DNA of 34,533 bases, from the NCBI GenBank assembly GCA_021153285.1, contig JAGKTT010000021.1, positions 1 through 34,533 on the forward strand. Reading direction: 5' to 3'. The DNA comes from Bacteroidia bacterium. GTDB taxonomy: Bacteria; Bacteroidota; Bacteroidia; Bacteroidales; UBA932. Within the stretch, counting starts at the first letter, position 1; each line of letters starts with the position of its first letter. The notes under the pieces are model-generated. The model was not told where the DNA came from. It saw only the letters and a program-made list of their open reading frames with translations, and made no database searches. The position numbers and the translations under genes were made by a program. Positions 23,348 to 30,759 of this stretch are shown here, in pieces.

Positions 23348-24296
23348 GATTGTGTGTATTGATGGATGAATGTTCGTCTTTACTGGACAATTCATCCGAC
23401 AGCTTCTCATTGAGGTCATTGTAGCCCTCATAGAGTTTGGCCATGTCATACACACACACCTTGCCTGCGTCGTCAGGCACATTCTCGATTATCTTCTGCA
23501 GGGTGTTGCGCCCCGCTTCGTCGTTGTCCATGAATGCCGCGATGTTCTTATGAGCGTTTATCCATGGTAACGCCTTTTCTATATTTGAAACGCTGTTCAA
23601 TATGCAGCAGTCGTACTGCGGGGTGTCCTGCTGTACGCTGGAGATCCATGACAGGAAATCCATAAATCCCTCGAATACGAGCACCTTATCCCCGGTGATC
23701 TTGTCGGTAAGGCAACCCTGTGGGTCAAGAGTGGTCATCGCACTGGATGTGCACTTCTTCGTGAGGCTGGAGCGGAGAACATATCCTCCGTCGTTGTTCC
23801 TGAATCCGATGGCGAAATACTGCTTCTGAGGATATGCGTCGATATGATACAGGACCTCTTCGCAGTATCTTTCCAGAATCTCCTTTGTCACAGCTCTTGT
23901 CTGGGCATACTCAACCAGCTTGTGTCTGGTGAAGTTGTGCGAAGCAGAGTCAACGATGATCCTTGACGGCTTTACCTTCTTCGCCTTTTCAATGACCTCC
24001 CTGTACTCGCTCTCCGGTATCATGCTCCTGAAGCTTGCCAGCCAGTCATATACCTCGCCTCGCGTTATGCCCGCTATCCTGCATACGAATTCGAACAGTC
24101 CGCCTCCTTCCGATGTGCCGAAGTCATACCATCTGTTGGTGGCGGCGTCGATGTGGAAGGATGGAGTTGATTCGTCACGGAAGGGAGAGTAGTACAGCCC
24201 TTTCTTATTGTAGAGATTCTTTCCCATGTGGGCCATGATCTCTACAATTGATACTGACTGCAGTGTCTGTTTCTCCTGATCCGTGTAACTTGCCAT
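23328..24296 (-). CDS. Toprim-domain primase-like protein of mobile-element type
   Basis: A DnaG-related protein of 322 residues. Residues 30-75 resemble the primase zinc-finger region (LYYSPFRDESTPSFHID, WYDFGTSEGGGLFEFV) but without the zinc-binding cysteines, as is common in mobile-element versions. The toprim domain has VLVFEGFMDFLSW with Glu209 and AAFMDNDEAGRNT with Asp257/Asp259. It would prime or assist replication of a mobile element. It is the first gene of the leftward operon and has a canonical promoter whose -7 box ends 4 bases before the start codon. Confidence 0.87.
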   Translation of the reverse strand: MASYTDQEKQTLQSVSIVEIMAHMGKNLYNKKGLYYSPFRDESTPSFHIDAATNRWYDFGTSEGGGLFEFVCRIAGITRGEVYDWLASFRSMIPESEYREVIEKAKKVKPSRIIVDSASHNFTRHKLVEYAQTRAVTKEILERYCEEVLYHIDAYPQKQYFAIGFRNNDGGYVLRSSLTKKCTSSAMTTLDPQGCLTDKITGDKVLVFEGFMDFLSWISSVQQDTPQYDCCILNSVSNIEKALPWINAHKNIAAFMDNDEAGRNTLQKIIENVPDDAGKVCVYDMAKLYEGYNDLNEKLSDELSSKDEHSSINTHNHGDNTF

Positions 24297-24300
24297 GCGA

Positions 24301-24331
24301 CAAATTTAATAGTAAAAAATAACTAATGCAA
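24301..24331 (-). promoter_or_regulatory. Promoter of the toprim operon, leaderless layout
   Basis: On the minus strand TTG (24331-24329) is followed after 20 bases by TAAATTTG (24308-24301), the canonical spacing. The box ends 4 bases before the start codon at 24296. Confidence 0.72.
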
Positions 24332-24353
24332 TGTATAATGAAAATATTTTTAC

Positions 24354-24361
24354 TATCTTTG
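24354..24361 (+). promoter_or_regulatory. Divergent promoter for the double-HTH gene, -7 box TATCTTTG
   Basis: TATCTTTG is a full match to TAnnTTTG. It lies about 120 bases before ATG 24481 and 46 bases from the -7 box of the toprim promoter, so the two promoters are back to back and could be controlled together. Confidence 0.55.
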
Positions 24362-24480
24362 CATTGTCCTCATTGTGGGACATGTAAAACGATGTGTAAA
24401 TATTTCAGAAGCAAAGTTAAAAGTTTCCGCCTCTCCAGCAAAAACTTTTTACCCGTGCTTCATAGTAGTAGCAAGAGAAT
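24362..24480 (+). promoter_or_regulatory. Long structured leader of the double-HTH gene
   Basis: The leader contains a short hairpin (TGTCC/GGACA near 24365-24382) and a longer one: GTTAAAAGTTT at 24416-24426 pairs with AAACTTTTTAC at 24442-24452, 10 of 11 positions, around a 15-base loop. Such a leader is much longer than those of most genes here and may control expression. Confidence 0.4.
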
Positions 24481-24987
24481 ATGCCTAGACGCATTAGCAA
24501 GGACGACCTGAAAGGCGTTACGAAGTCTCAGGTTTCGAACCTCAAGTTTCTTGACAGGTTCATCAAGACAATGAACTGGACAAAACCTCAGTTCGCCGAG
24601 AAGATCGGTATGACCAAAGCCAATGTATATCATTGGTTCAAGGTAGACGACATCCAGCTGACCACTCTTCATAGTGCATTCGAGAAGATCGGTTATCATG
24701 TGGAGTTCAGTATGGAGATGCCAAAGAGCAATGATGATGAGATAATCAACATAGAACTCGATGAGAAAGATATCGTGGCCGATTCCCCTAAGAGGAATCT
24801 GGACTTTCTCAGAAGGGCACTCTACGACAATGATATCGACCAGCACGTCCTGGCGAAGAAACTGAAGATCGATGTCGAGACCATAGACTATTGGTTCAGA
24901 CATGACAAGTGTTATATCTCATATTTCTTCCTGATTGCCAAGTACACCGGCATGAAGCTGAAGATAGATATAAAACCCAATAAATGA
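24481..24987 (+). CDS. Regulator with two helix-turn-helix units, paralogue 1
   Basis: The 168-residue protein has two similar units. Unit 1 (about 20-80) has FLDRFIKTMNWTKPQFAEKIG, MTKANVYHWFKVDDIQLTTL; unit 2 (about 103-162) has LDFLRRALYDNDIDQHVLAKKL, VETIDYWFRHDKCYISYFF. Both read as XRE/Cro-like helix-turn-helix folds. The protein at 32329-32781 has the same two-unit plan. It faces the toprim operon across a shared promoter region, so it probably regulates that operon or its own gene. DNA targets are unknown. Confidence 0.78.
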   Translation: MPRRISKDDLKGVTKSQVSNLKFLDRFIKTMNWTKPQFAEKIGMTKANVYHWFKVDDIQLTTLHSAFEKIGYHVEFSMEMPKSNDDEIINIELDEKDIVADSPKRNLDFLRRALYDNDIDQHVLAKKLKIDVETIDYWFRHDKCYISYFFLIAKYTGMKLKIDIKPNK

Positions 24988-25023
24988 GATTACCCATTTA
25001 CAAACCTTTAAACCATAAAAGCA

Positions 25024-25113
25024 ATGAAAGAATTAGTTGAGAAGCTCAACGCAGCTTGGGCAGTATTCGCAGAGAACGCAGACAAGCAGCTCGCAGGAAA
25101 TAAGTCTCGCTAA
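25024..25113 (+). pseudogene. Truncated histone H1-like mini-gene
   Basis: A 29-codon frame, MKELVEKLNAAWAVFAENAD followed by KQLAGNKSR and TAA. It resembles the N-terminal half of the small Hc1/histone H1-like proteins of Bacteroidales and the start of its intact neighbour at 25353, but stops right after the GNK motif, before the basic half. It may be a decayed copy or a real micropeptide. It begins 36 bases after the double-HTH gene. Confidence 0.45.
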
Positions 25114-25255
25114 AGCTGATTCTTTCTAAATTTAAGAAACCTGCATAAAGTTTAGTATATCAATAGATTACGGGGAATATTAAGGGGATTTATGACATAT
25201 TCCTATTTAGAAGGTAAATATTAGGAAGATTTAATCTCAATAAATTAATATTTTC

Positions 25256-25263
25256 TATTTTTG
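25256..25263 (+). promoter_or_regulatory. Promoter box TATTTTTG with GC-rich hairpin leader
   Basis: TATTTTTG fits TAnnTTTG and lies 89 bases before ATG 25353. Directly after it is a G+C-rich island in an A+T-rich region: GCCCAG (25266-25271) pairs with CTGGGC (25294-25299), enclosing AGCGGAGCGCGGCT, which can form an inner stem. Confidence 0.5.
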
Positions 25264-25352
25264 ACGCCCAGGCAGCGGAGCGCGGCTCTTCTTCTGGGCA
25301 CATCACACTGAAATAACATTTTCTAAATAACACTATAAATTTAAAGACAGTC

Positions 25353-25511
25353 ATGGAAGAACTTATCGCAAAAATGAATGAGACTATGGCCGCAATTCAG
25401 GCTGATCTCAACAAAGTTGGAAATAAAGCCGCACAGGCCAGAGTTAGAAAACTTACTCTCGAGTTCGAAAAATTAGGCAAATGTTATCGCCGCGAAACTT
25501 GTAAGAAGTAA
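25353..25511 (+). CDS. Histone H1-like small protein (Hc1-type), 52 aa
   Basis: A 52-residue basic protein: MEELIAKMNETMAAIQADLN, then KVGNKAAQARVRKLTLEFEK, LGKCYRRETCKK. The GNKAA-x-x-R-x-RK-x-(S/T)L-x-(F/L)EKL motif is that of the small histone H1-like (Hc1 family) proteins that Bacteroidales genomes carry, thought to bind DNA. Two cysteines in the tail are unusual for the group as I recall it. It has its own promoter, a structured leader and a strong terminator, so it forms a compact, independent transcription unit. Confidence 0.68.
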   Translation: MEELIAKMNETMAAIQADLNKVGNKAAQARVRKLTLEFEKLGKCYRRETCKK

Positions 25512-25530
25512 AGAGCTTACAAACGAAGAA

Positions 25531-25569
25531 ATCGACGTCACTACTAGATAGATGACGTCGATTTTTTTT
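25531..25569 (+). terminator. Intrinsic terminator after the histone-like gene
   Basis: ATCGACGTCA (25531-25540) pairs perfectly with TGACGTCGAT (25553-25562) around a 12-base loop, followed by seven T. It ends the histone-like transcript 20 bases after its stop. Confidence 0.88.
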
Positions 25570-25609
25570 CATACATTATTCGGTATCTCTTATGAGTAAT
25601 ATTTTAGCT

Positions 25610-25652
25610 TAATACGGATAAATGACGAGTTTTTCGTTTTTCTAATACGGAT
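25610..25652 (+). repeat. Two direct copies of TAATACGGAT near the end of the recombinase operon
   Basis: The 10-mer TAATACGGAT occurs at 25610-25619 and 25643-25652, start to start 33 bases, in A+T-rich DNA between the histone terminator and the end of the recombinase operon. Repeats in such a place can be recombinase-binding sites. No copy was found near the other end of the operon. Confidence 0.5.
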
Positions 25653-25695
25653 GATTAACAATATTAATTAATAATAACCGACTGGAACGCCCTAT

Positions 25696-26226
25696 TTACG
25701 ACAGATCGTTAGGTTTCTTGTAAGAAGATTTAACAATGACTTTGGACACATTCTCTTTTGTCAAGTCATTTGATTTCTGGTTAGCCATTGCTTCCCTGTA
25801 TTGCTCGCCAAGTCTGAGTTCTGCCCGCAGTGCATCAATTTCTGCCTGCATTGATTCGAACTTGACGTCCCGTTTTACAAGTTTGAGATTTATCTCCTTA
25901 AGATTTGCTATCTCTTCCTGCGCTCTTTTCAACTCCTCCTGTAAAGCTACATCTGGAGACTCCTTAAGGTATTCTACGAAGTTTGCTAAAAGGTGACCGT
26001 TATTATAGTATGTCGCCAGCGAGATAGAACGTACCGCGTTGGCCTTCTTATGGGTGCGTGAAGCCACATTCTTTACAGATATAGTGTTGGCTTCTAATAT
26101 GGCCTTCATATCGACCACGGTGTCATATACTTGCAGAAGATCCGCCATCTGCCTCTTGGACACAGAGTCAAGACTTAAGCTGCGACTGACAAGGTAGTCT
26201 GTAATTACTCTTTCCTTTTCTTCCAT
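25696..26226 (-). CDS. TnpC-like coiled-coil protein of the recombinase operon
   Basis: A 176-residue protein. Residues 20-85 (VSKRQMADLLQVYD, NTISVKNVASRTHKKANAVR, TYYNNGHLLANFVEYLKES) could be a small helix-turn-helix-like unit, and 90-150 is a coiled coil (LQEELKRAQEEIANLKEINL, MQAEIDALRAELRLGEQY). This plan, a small DNA-binding region followed by a coiled coil, is that of TnpC/DUF6262 proteins, which accompany two tyrosine recombinases in Tn554 and influence orientation or frequency of insertion. It is the last gene of the operon and overlaps the third recombinase by 22 bases. Confidence 0.7.
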   Translation of the reverse strand: MEEKERVITDYLVSRSLSLDSVSKRQMADLLQVYDTVVDMKAILEANTISVKNVASRTHKKANAVRSISLATYYNNGHLLANFVEYLKESPDVALQEELKRAQEEIANLKEINLKLVKRDVKFESMQAEIDALRAELRLGEQYREAMANQKSNDLTKENVSKVIVKSSYKKPNDLS

Positions 26227-28100
26227 TGTTTAATTTCCTCCTTTATTGAATCCAGGTTCTTTATTATCTCATCCAGCTGTGGATGTTCCGACATAATGAA
26301 CTCAACGCCTTTCAGCTTCATCTCTTTCTCTAGCTGCTCGAGCTCAGGTTCTAGACGCATTTTGATCTGATTATGTATCCTTTTAAGTTCATGTTGAGCT
26401 GCATTTATATGATTACCCCTTACGTTAGCCTCATAAGACTGAATCAGCGCTTTGAATGATGCATAGGAGACATCCAGCATATAAAAGAAGTGAAGGATGT
26501 TTTTACAGTAACCATACGCGCAGAGCATCTTGTCTGAAACATCATCAGTTGCGCAAGTAGTCGGGGCAAGTTTTACGCAAACTCCTACGAGTTTTGCCCT
26601 TATTATATACCTCTCACCGATCACGGCAACCATATCTTCAATGTTTTTATAGACATCGTAATTCGTCCTGGCAAGTATGGATTTCATATCCTTCTTGATT
26701 GCCTTACCATTCACTCCAAGAGGCTCATAGTCGTTGCCTATTATGTTTCTTAGGAATGTCTCTGCTGTCTTGAGCTCCTTTTTATGAGTTTCATCCTCCT
26801 TACGGTAGTAATAGGCAGCCATATCACACGACATATGTCCCATATTAATTTCGATGAAAGGCAAATCCACGCCATGAGAATAGAAATAACTGCAAAGATG
26901 CACACGATATTGAGTAATGGTAGGAACACTTATTTGCATTACCATTTTATCCTTACCTTTTTTTCTGAAATCCTTGTAGTTGTAAGCATTTCTTTTAGAA
27001 ATACCTTCCCAATCTTTAACGGCATCTTCAAGGAGGTATTTCGTAAAGAAGGTATCTACCCTGAAAGTGGCAGTAGCTGGGCATATCGGAGTTTCAAGCA
27101 TACCTCCGGAGTGAGTTTGGAAACAGAATAGATATTCAGACTGATTTGTAAATTTATTGCTCTTCTTTAGTGTTACCAGAGTCTTGAATGCCTCTACTGC
27201 CAGTTCAGGACAAAAGGTTGTCTGATAGTATTCATGATTGTTCGTCTTGCTCTTCTTGGAACAAGAGTAATATATAAAGTACGCTTCGCTCGCTCCTTGA
27301 TTTACTTTTTCACTATATAGAGCATCACGTTTGATGGAAGCTAATTCCGATGTCCTCAATCCTGTCCACATTGATAGCAGGATATAGCCTGCAGCCATTC
27401 TCATGTTATATTCTGCGTCATTATTCCTGAGGACATCAAGGGCTGCTCTTTGTATCTTTCGGGCATATTCCTCCGGAATATTAGGTGTCTTCCTGTAACC
27501 AACGGCTTGTCGGTCTTTAACTCTAGCATCCTTCACCTGCCGGTTTAACTCCTTGAAGTCAATCCTTAATTTCCGTTCTTCTTTAACAGCTATGAATGTG
27601 TACAAGTGATATAATGAAAATAATGGCTTTGCTCTCTGTTTACAGCTGGTCCATTGATCAAAGACATGATTGATTTCCCTATTTGTAACTGAGTATGGAT
27701 CCTTACTAGGATAACACCCTTTCATAATAGAAAAGAATGTGGTCAATCTGCAGAGTTCACCTTCTACTGTCTCAAGTTGAACCCCGGAGATAAGGCGATG
27801 GGCTGAATATAACTTGACGCTATTTCTAATAACTTCTGGAAATCCTTCAAATCTCAGCCTAATTCTGCTCTTGTTATATGAAACAAAATACAGATTGAAA
27901 TCCCAGATGTTATCGTCAAAGGATATTTTAGGCTTATCAATAGATACGCCTAATGACGAATGCATGGCGTTCAAATTGTCCTCATCGAGACTTACCTGTT
28001 TCTGTATAGGCAAAAGCAAAGGCAAATCTGAAATATAGTCGCGTAGTGGCCCTATCATCGAAGGGGACCTCTTAATTGAACTATCTCTTAACTCTCTCAT
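26205..28100 (-). CDS. Tyrosine recombinase C, 631 aa
   Basis: The catalytic domain sits in the middle (about 195-430). WTGLRTSELASI carries the first catalytic Arg; TQYRVHLCSYFYSHGVDLPF has the second Arg but Thr where the box II His is expected; INMGHMSCDMAAYYYRKED has the box III His and the nucleophile Tyr. After this come about 200 helical residues, the last 50 probably coiled coil. Length matches TnpB of Tn554. It overlaps gene B by 20 bases. Whether the missing His matters is unknown. Confidence 0.82.
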   Translation of the reverse strand: MRELRDSSIKRSPSMIGPLRDYISDLPLLLPIQKQVSLDEDNLNAMHSSLGVSIDKPKISFDDNIWDFNLYFVSYNKSRIRLRFEGFPEVIRNSVKLYSAHRLISGVQLETVEGELCRLTTFFSIMKGCYPSKDPYSVTNREINHVFDQWTSCKQRAKPLFSLYHLYTFIAVKEERKLRIDFKELNRQVKDARVKDRQAVGYRKTPNIPEEYARKIQRAALDVLRNNDAEYNMRMAAGYILLSMWTGLRTSELASIKRDALYSEKVNQGASEAYFIYYSCSKKSKTNNHEYYQTTFCPELAVEAFKTLVTLKKSNKFTNQSEYLFCFQTHSGGMLETPICPATATFRVDTFFTKYLLEDAVKDWEGISKRNAYNYKDFRKKGKDKMVMQISVPTITQYRVHLCSYFYSHGVDLPFIEINMGHMSCDMAAYYYRKEDETHKKELKTAETFLRNIIGNDYEPLGVNGKAIKKDMKSILARTNYDVYKNIEDMVAVIGERYIIRAKLVGVCVKLAPTTCATDDVSDKMLCAYGYCKNILHFFYMLDVSYASFKALIQSYEANVRGNHINAAQHELKRIHNQIKMRLEPELEQLEKEMKLKGVEFIMSEHPQLDEIIKNLDSIKEEIKQWKKRKE

Positions 28101-30759
28101 CTTCTGATACTTTATGTTTGTTTATAATGTTCAAGCATCTGGCATATGCGGCACGAATGTCTATCATACCTTCTTTCTCGTGCTGTATGTCACAGTTCAC
28201 AATCTTTTCATCAAGGTCTGTTATGATTCTTTGAATGGCCGGAACACTCTCTTCCGTCAAAATCAAATGCTTGCAACCTAGGCAAGAGACCATACCTATA
28301 CATTCTTTGGATGCGCAAAAGCCAATGCCATCTGGTGTCATCCTTTCGGTGCTCAACTTTTCGTCAACAGTCTTTCTATATGCGTTTTCCATAGATGCTA
28401 GCTCCTCCTCTGAACCTAAAGAATATCCAAATGAGGAGTTCATAAGCACCATGGACCGATCAACATAATGAGCGAGTGTTGTCCTTTTGGATTTATGATA
28501 GGAAGTGGTTTTTAGAAAATAATCTCGATCTGGTCTCTTAGAACTCTCCATATATGCAAAGGTCATGTACGTATTCCTGAAATTGCCTGATGTGTATTCA
28601 GGGATTCCAAGCTTTTTGCATACGTTACATATCGTGGCATGAAATACATTGTCGTTAAGGGGTCTTACTCCGTAGTTAGGGCTTATATAGAGGAATAGGT
28701 TGTTCTTCCATGACTCAACACTACACTTGCTCAATAATGGTTCTGTCTGTAAAAGAGTCTGTCGTATCAGGCGATAAGTGGAAAGAGGGATAGTTCTATC
28801 CTCATACTCTCCATTGGACGTCTTTGATTTCATTCGGATTATGTGGACATCTTCTTTGCCTGTTTCAATCAGACAATCCCGGTCTAGAGAACATATGTTC
28901 ATTACGCGGAAGGGAGTCTGTAGAATAAGGTTAAGGACAACGAAACAAAGTTCATATTTTGGAGACTGACTGCGATTGTCCATGAGATATTTGGCAATCA
29001 TTTCGATGTGTTCTTTTGGCACAGAAGTGTTGTCAGGTAGTTTTCGGCGTGAGGGTAGACTCTTGAAATACACTAGCGCCAATGGATCCAGTGTCATCTC
29101 TTCCGAATCTTCCGCCCAAACAAAAAACTGCTTTACTTGATGAAGTAACCTACTTTTCCCTTTGTCCGGATGACTCTTCCGAAGAATGAAGGTCCTGATT
29201 TGATCTGCCTCAAACTCTGTAAGATGTCTTACGTCATTATTAGTGCTTCCAGGCACGCACTTAAGAGAAAACAATAGTTTAAGCGCATCAATCAGTATCC
29301 TGTTGTCAATATGATGTCCCTCAATACCGTTATTGTTGAACAGGAATCTTACATATAGTTCTCTATAAAAACGATTAGGAATACTAGTTGAATCTACCTT
29401 ATAGTAGATCATGTATTTTGGAATCAAGCCAGAAAGAATGTCATTGTCAGTGAAGCTGACTACAAGCTTTGTAATATCTTTTGAGTAGTCTAGATGGGAG
29501 TATGTCACAAAGTCAAATCCGTCGACGAACATTCGACTAAATATACGACTCTTTATCAAGCCTTTTGTAATTCGCCTGGACGATTTAAAGAAAGGAAAAT
29601 TCGGGTTGCTTTCAATGAGATAAGCATAAAACCTTCTGATTGCTTCGACAGCATCTTTCTGTGTAGACAGGTCACGAGAGTGTTTCACTTTTATGTACTC
29701 TAGTTGCTGAAAAAGAATATCCTCATCGAAGTCCTTATGAGATGTAATTCTGAAAACCTGCTCACGTAGACTCCTTTCAAACATTTCCTTGCATAGCAGA
29801 AACCGATTCTTATGAGTTCTATTAGGTAATGTTTTCTCGTATTCGGATAGTATTGTCCTAACAGGGAGGATGCTATAGTCTGTCTTGTTTAAATAGCTGG
29901 TTCCCATTCCATGCATTCGTCGCTTTATCTCCCATTGATGTTTGTCAAGCGAACCTTCAATTATCATTTCCGTAAACTTATCCTTATTTATTATTTCGGG
30001 AGTCAGTAGCGTAGAATCCGACATTATTTGATTATCGGGATAGGTGACATATAACCAACGATAAAACAAAGACATGAGTGAACCCATGCTGACAGGGCGT
30101 CTTAAATAATGGCCCCAAAATAAGTTAAGATCCTTATAGTAAGCAATCTGCTTTTGAATGACGCTTGTAGTAATACATTTATAGTTAGAAAACTCCATCG
30201 GAAGGGAAGTCTCAAAGTTCGCAAAGAAAGCAGATACGACATCTCTGTTGAAGACACCGACCGGAGCCGAATTACCAAAGTGGAAAAGTAATCTACGCAA
30301 TTCGCTATTATGTACTAGAATGGGGAATGAATATCTAATTCCCACATGATATGAAAAGCAAATACCATATAAGTCTCTTCTTTCTGGATTAAAAATATCT
30401 GTGTAAACTTTACCTTTGAATGTTCTAAAATGAGGCATGAGTATCCGAAGGGCATCTATATCCTCGTGATTGTATAAGCTCTGATCAAATAATATCATCA
30501 ACAGATGTAAAGGGAATCGCCTTATCTTCGATACCTTATGGCATAAATCGGATTTCTGAACGCGAACTGCTATCTCATACCATGACAACTCATCATGTCT
30601 TGCATCGCATAATGCACGCGCAAACATTCTTGCAGGTACCCTGTTACCTTCTTTAGCATAGTATTCAAGACCATATGCGCTCACCATAGCCTGGCAGACA
30701 AGGTCATGAGTTATCGGATCTTCAAACTTTACATTTTTAATTACTTCACTCGCTAACAT
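28081..30759 (-). CDS. Tyrosine recombinase B, large and divergent, about 892 aa
   Basis: Unusually large for the family. The catalytic part is in the last 300 residues: TPFRVMNICSLDRD with Arg I, SGNFRNTYMTFAY where the box II Arg is present but the His is Gly, then YHKSKRTTLAHYVDRS with late His and Tyr. The C terminus has a cysteine cluster GFCASKECIGMVSCLGCKH (four Cys, likely zinc-binding), as in TnpB-type recombinases. The first 550 residues are not recognised. TTG 30768 is an alternative start; ATG 30759 gives MLASEVIKN. It overlaps gene A by 14 bases. Confidence 0.8.
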   Translation of the reverse strand: MLASEVIKNVKFEDPITHDLVCQAMVSAYGLEYYAKEGNRVPARMFARALCDARHDELSWYEIAVRVQKSDLCHKVSKIRRFPLHLLMILFDQSLYNHEDIDALRILMPHFRTFKGKVYTDIFNPERRDLYGICFSYHVGIRYSFPILVHNSELRRLLFHFGNSAPVGVFNRDVVSAFFANFETSLPMEFSNYKCITTSVIQKQIAYYKDLNLFWGHYLRRPVSMGSLMSLFYRWLYVTYPDNQIMSDSTLLTPEIINKDKFTEMIIEGSLDKHQWEIKRRMHGMGTSYLNKTDYSILPVRTILSEYEKTLPNRTHKNRFLLCKEMFERSLREQVFRITSHKDFDEDILFQQLEYIKVKHSRDLSTQKDAVEAIRRFYAYLIESNPNFPFFKSSRRITKGLIKSRIFSRMFVDGFDFVTYSHLDYSKDITKLVVSFTDNDILSGLIPKYMIYYKVDSTSIPNRFYRELYVRFLFNNNGIEGHHIDNRILIDALKLLFSLKCVPGSTNNDVRHLTEFEADQIRTFILRKSHPDKGKSRLLHQVKQFFVWAEDSEEMTLDPLALVYFKSLPSRRKLPDNTSVPKEHIEMIAKYLMDNRSQSPKYELCFVVLNLILQTPFRVMNICSLDRDCLIETGKEDVHIIRMKSKTSNGEYEDRTIPLSTYRLIRQTLLQTEPLLSKCSVESWKNNLFLYISPNYGVRPLNDNVFHATICNVCKKLGIPEYTSGNFRNTYMTFAYMESSKRPDRDYFLKTTSYHKSKRTTLAHYVDRSMVLMNSSFGYSLGSEEELASMENAYRKTVDEKLSTERMTPDGIGFCASKECIGMVSCLGCKHLILTEESVPAIQRIITDLDEKIVNCDIQHEKEGMIDIRAAYARCLNIINKHKVSEDERVKR

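Noticed and set aside
24460..24903. A 147-residue minus-strand frame opposite the double-HTH gene
   Set aside because: Its sequence is the antisense of the conserved HTH units, and no promoter or family was seen.
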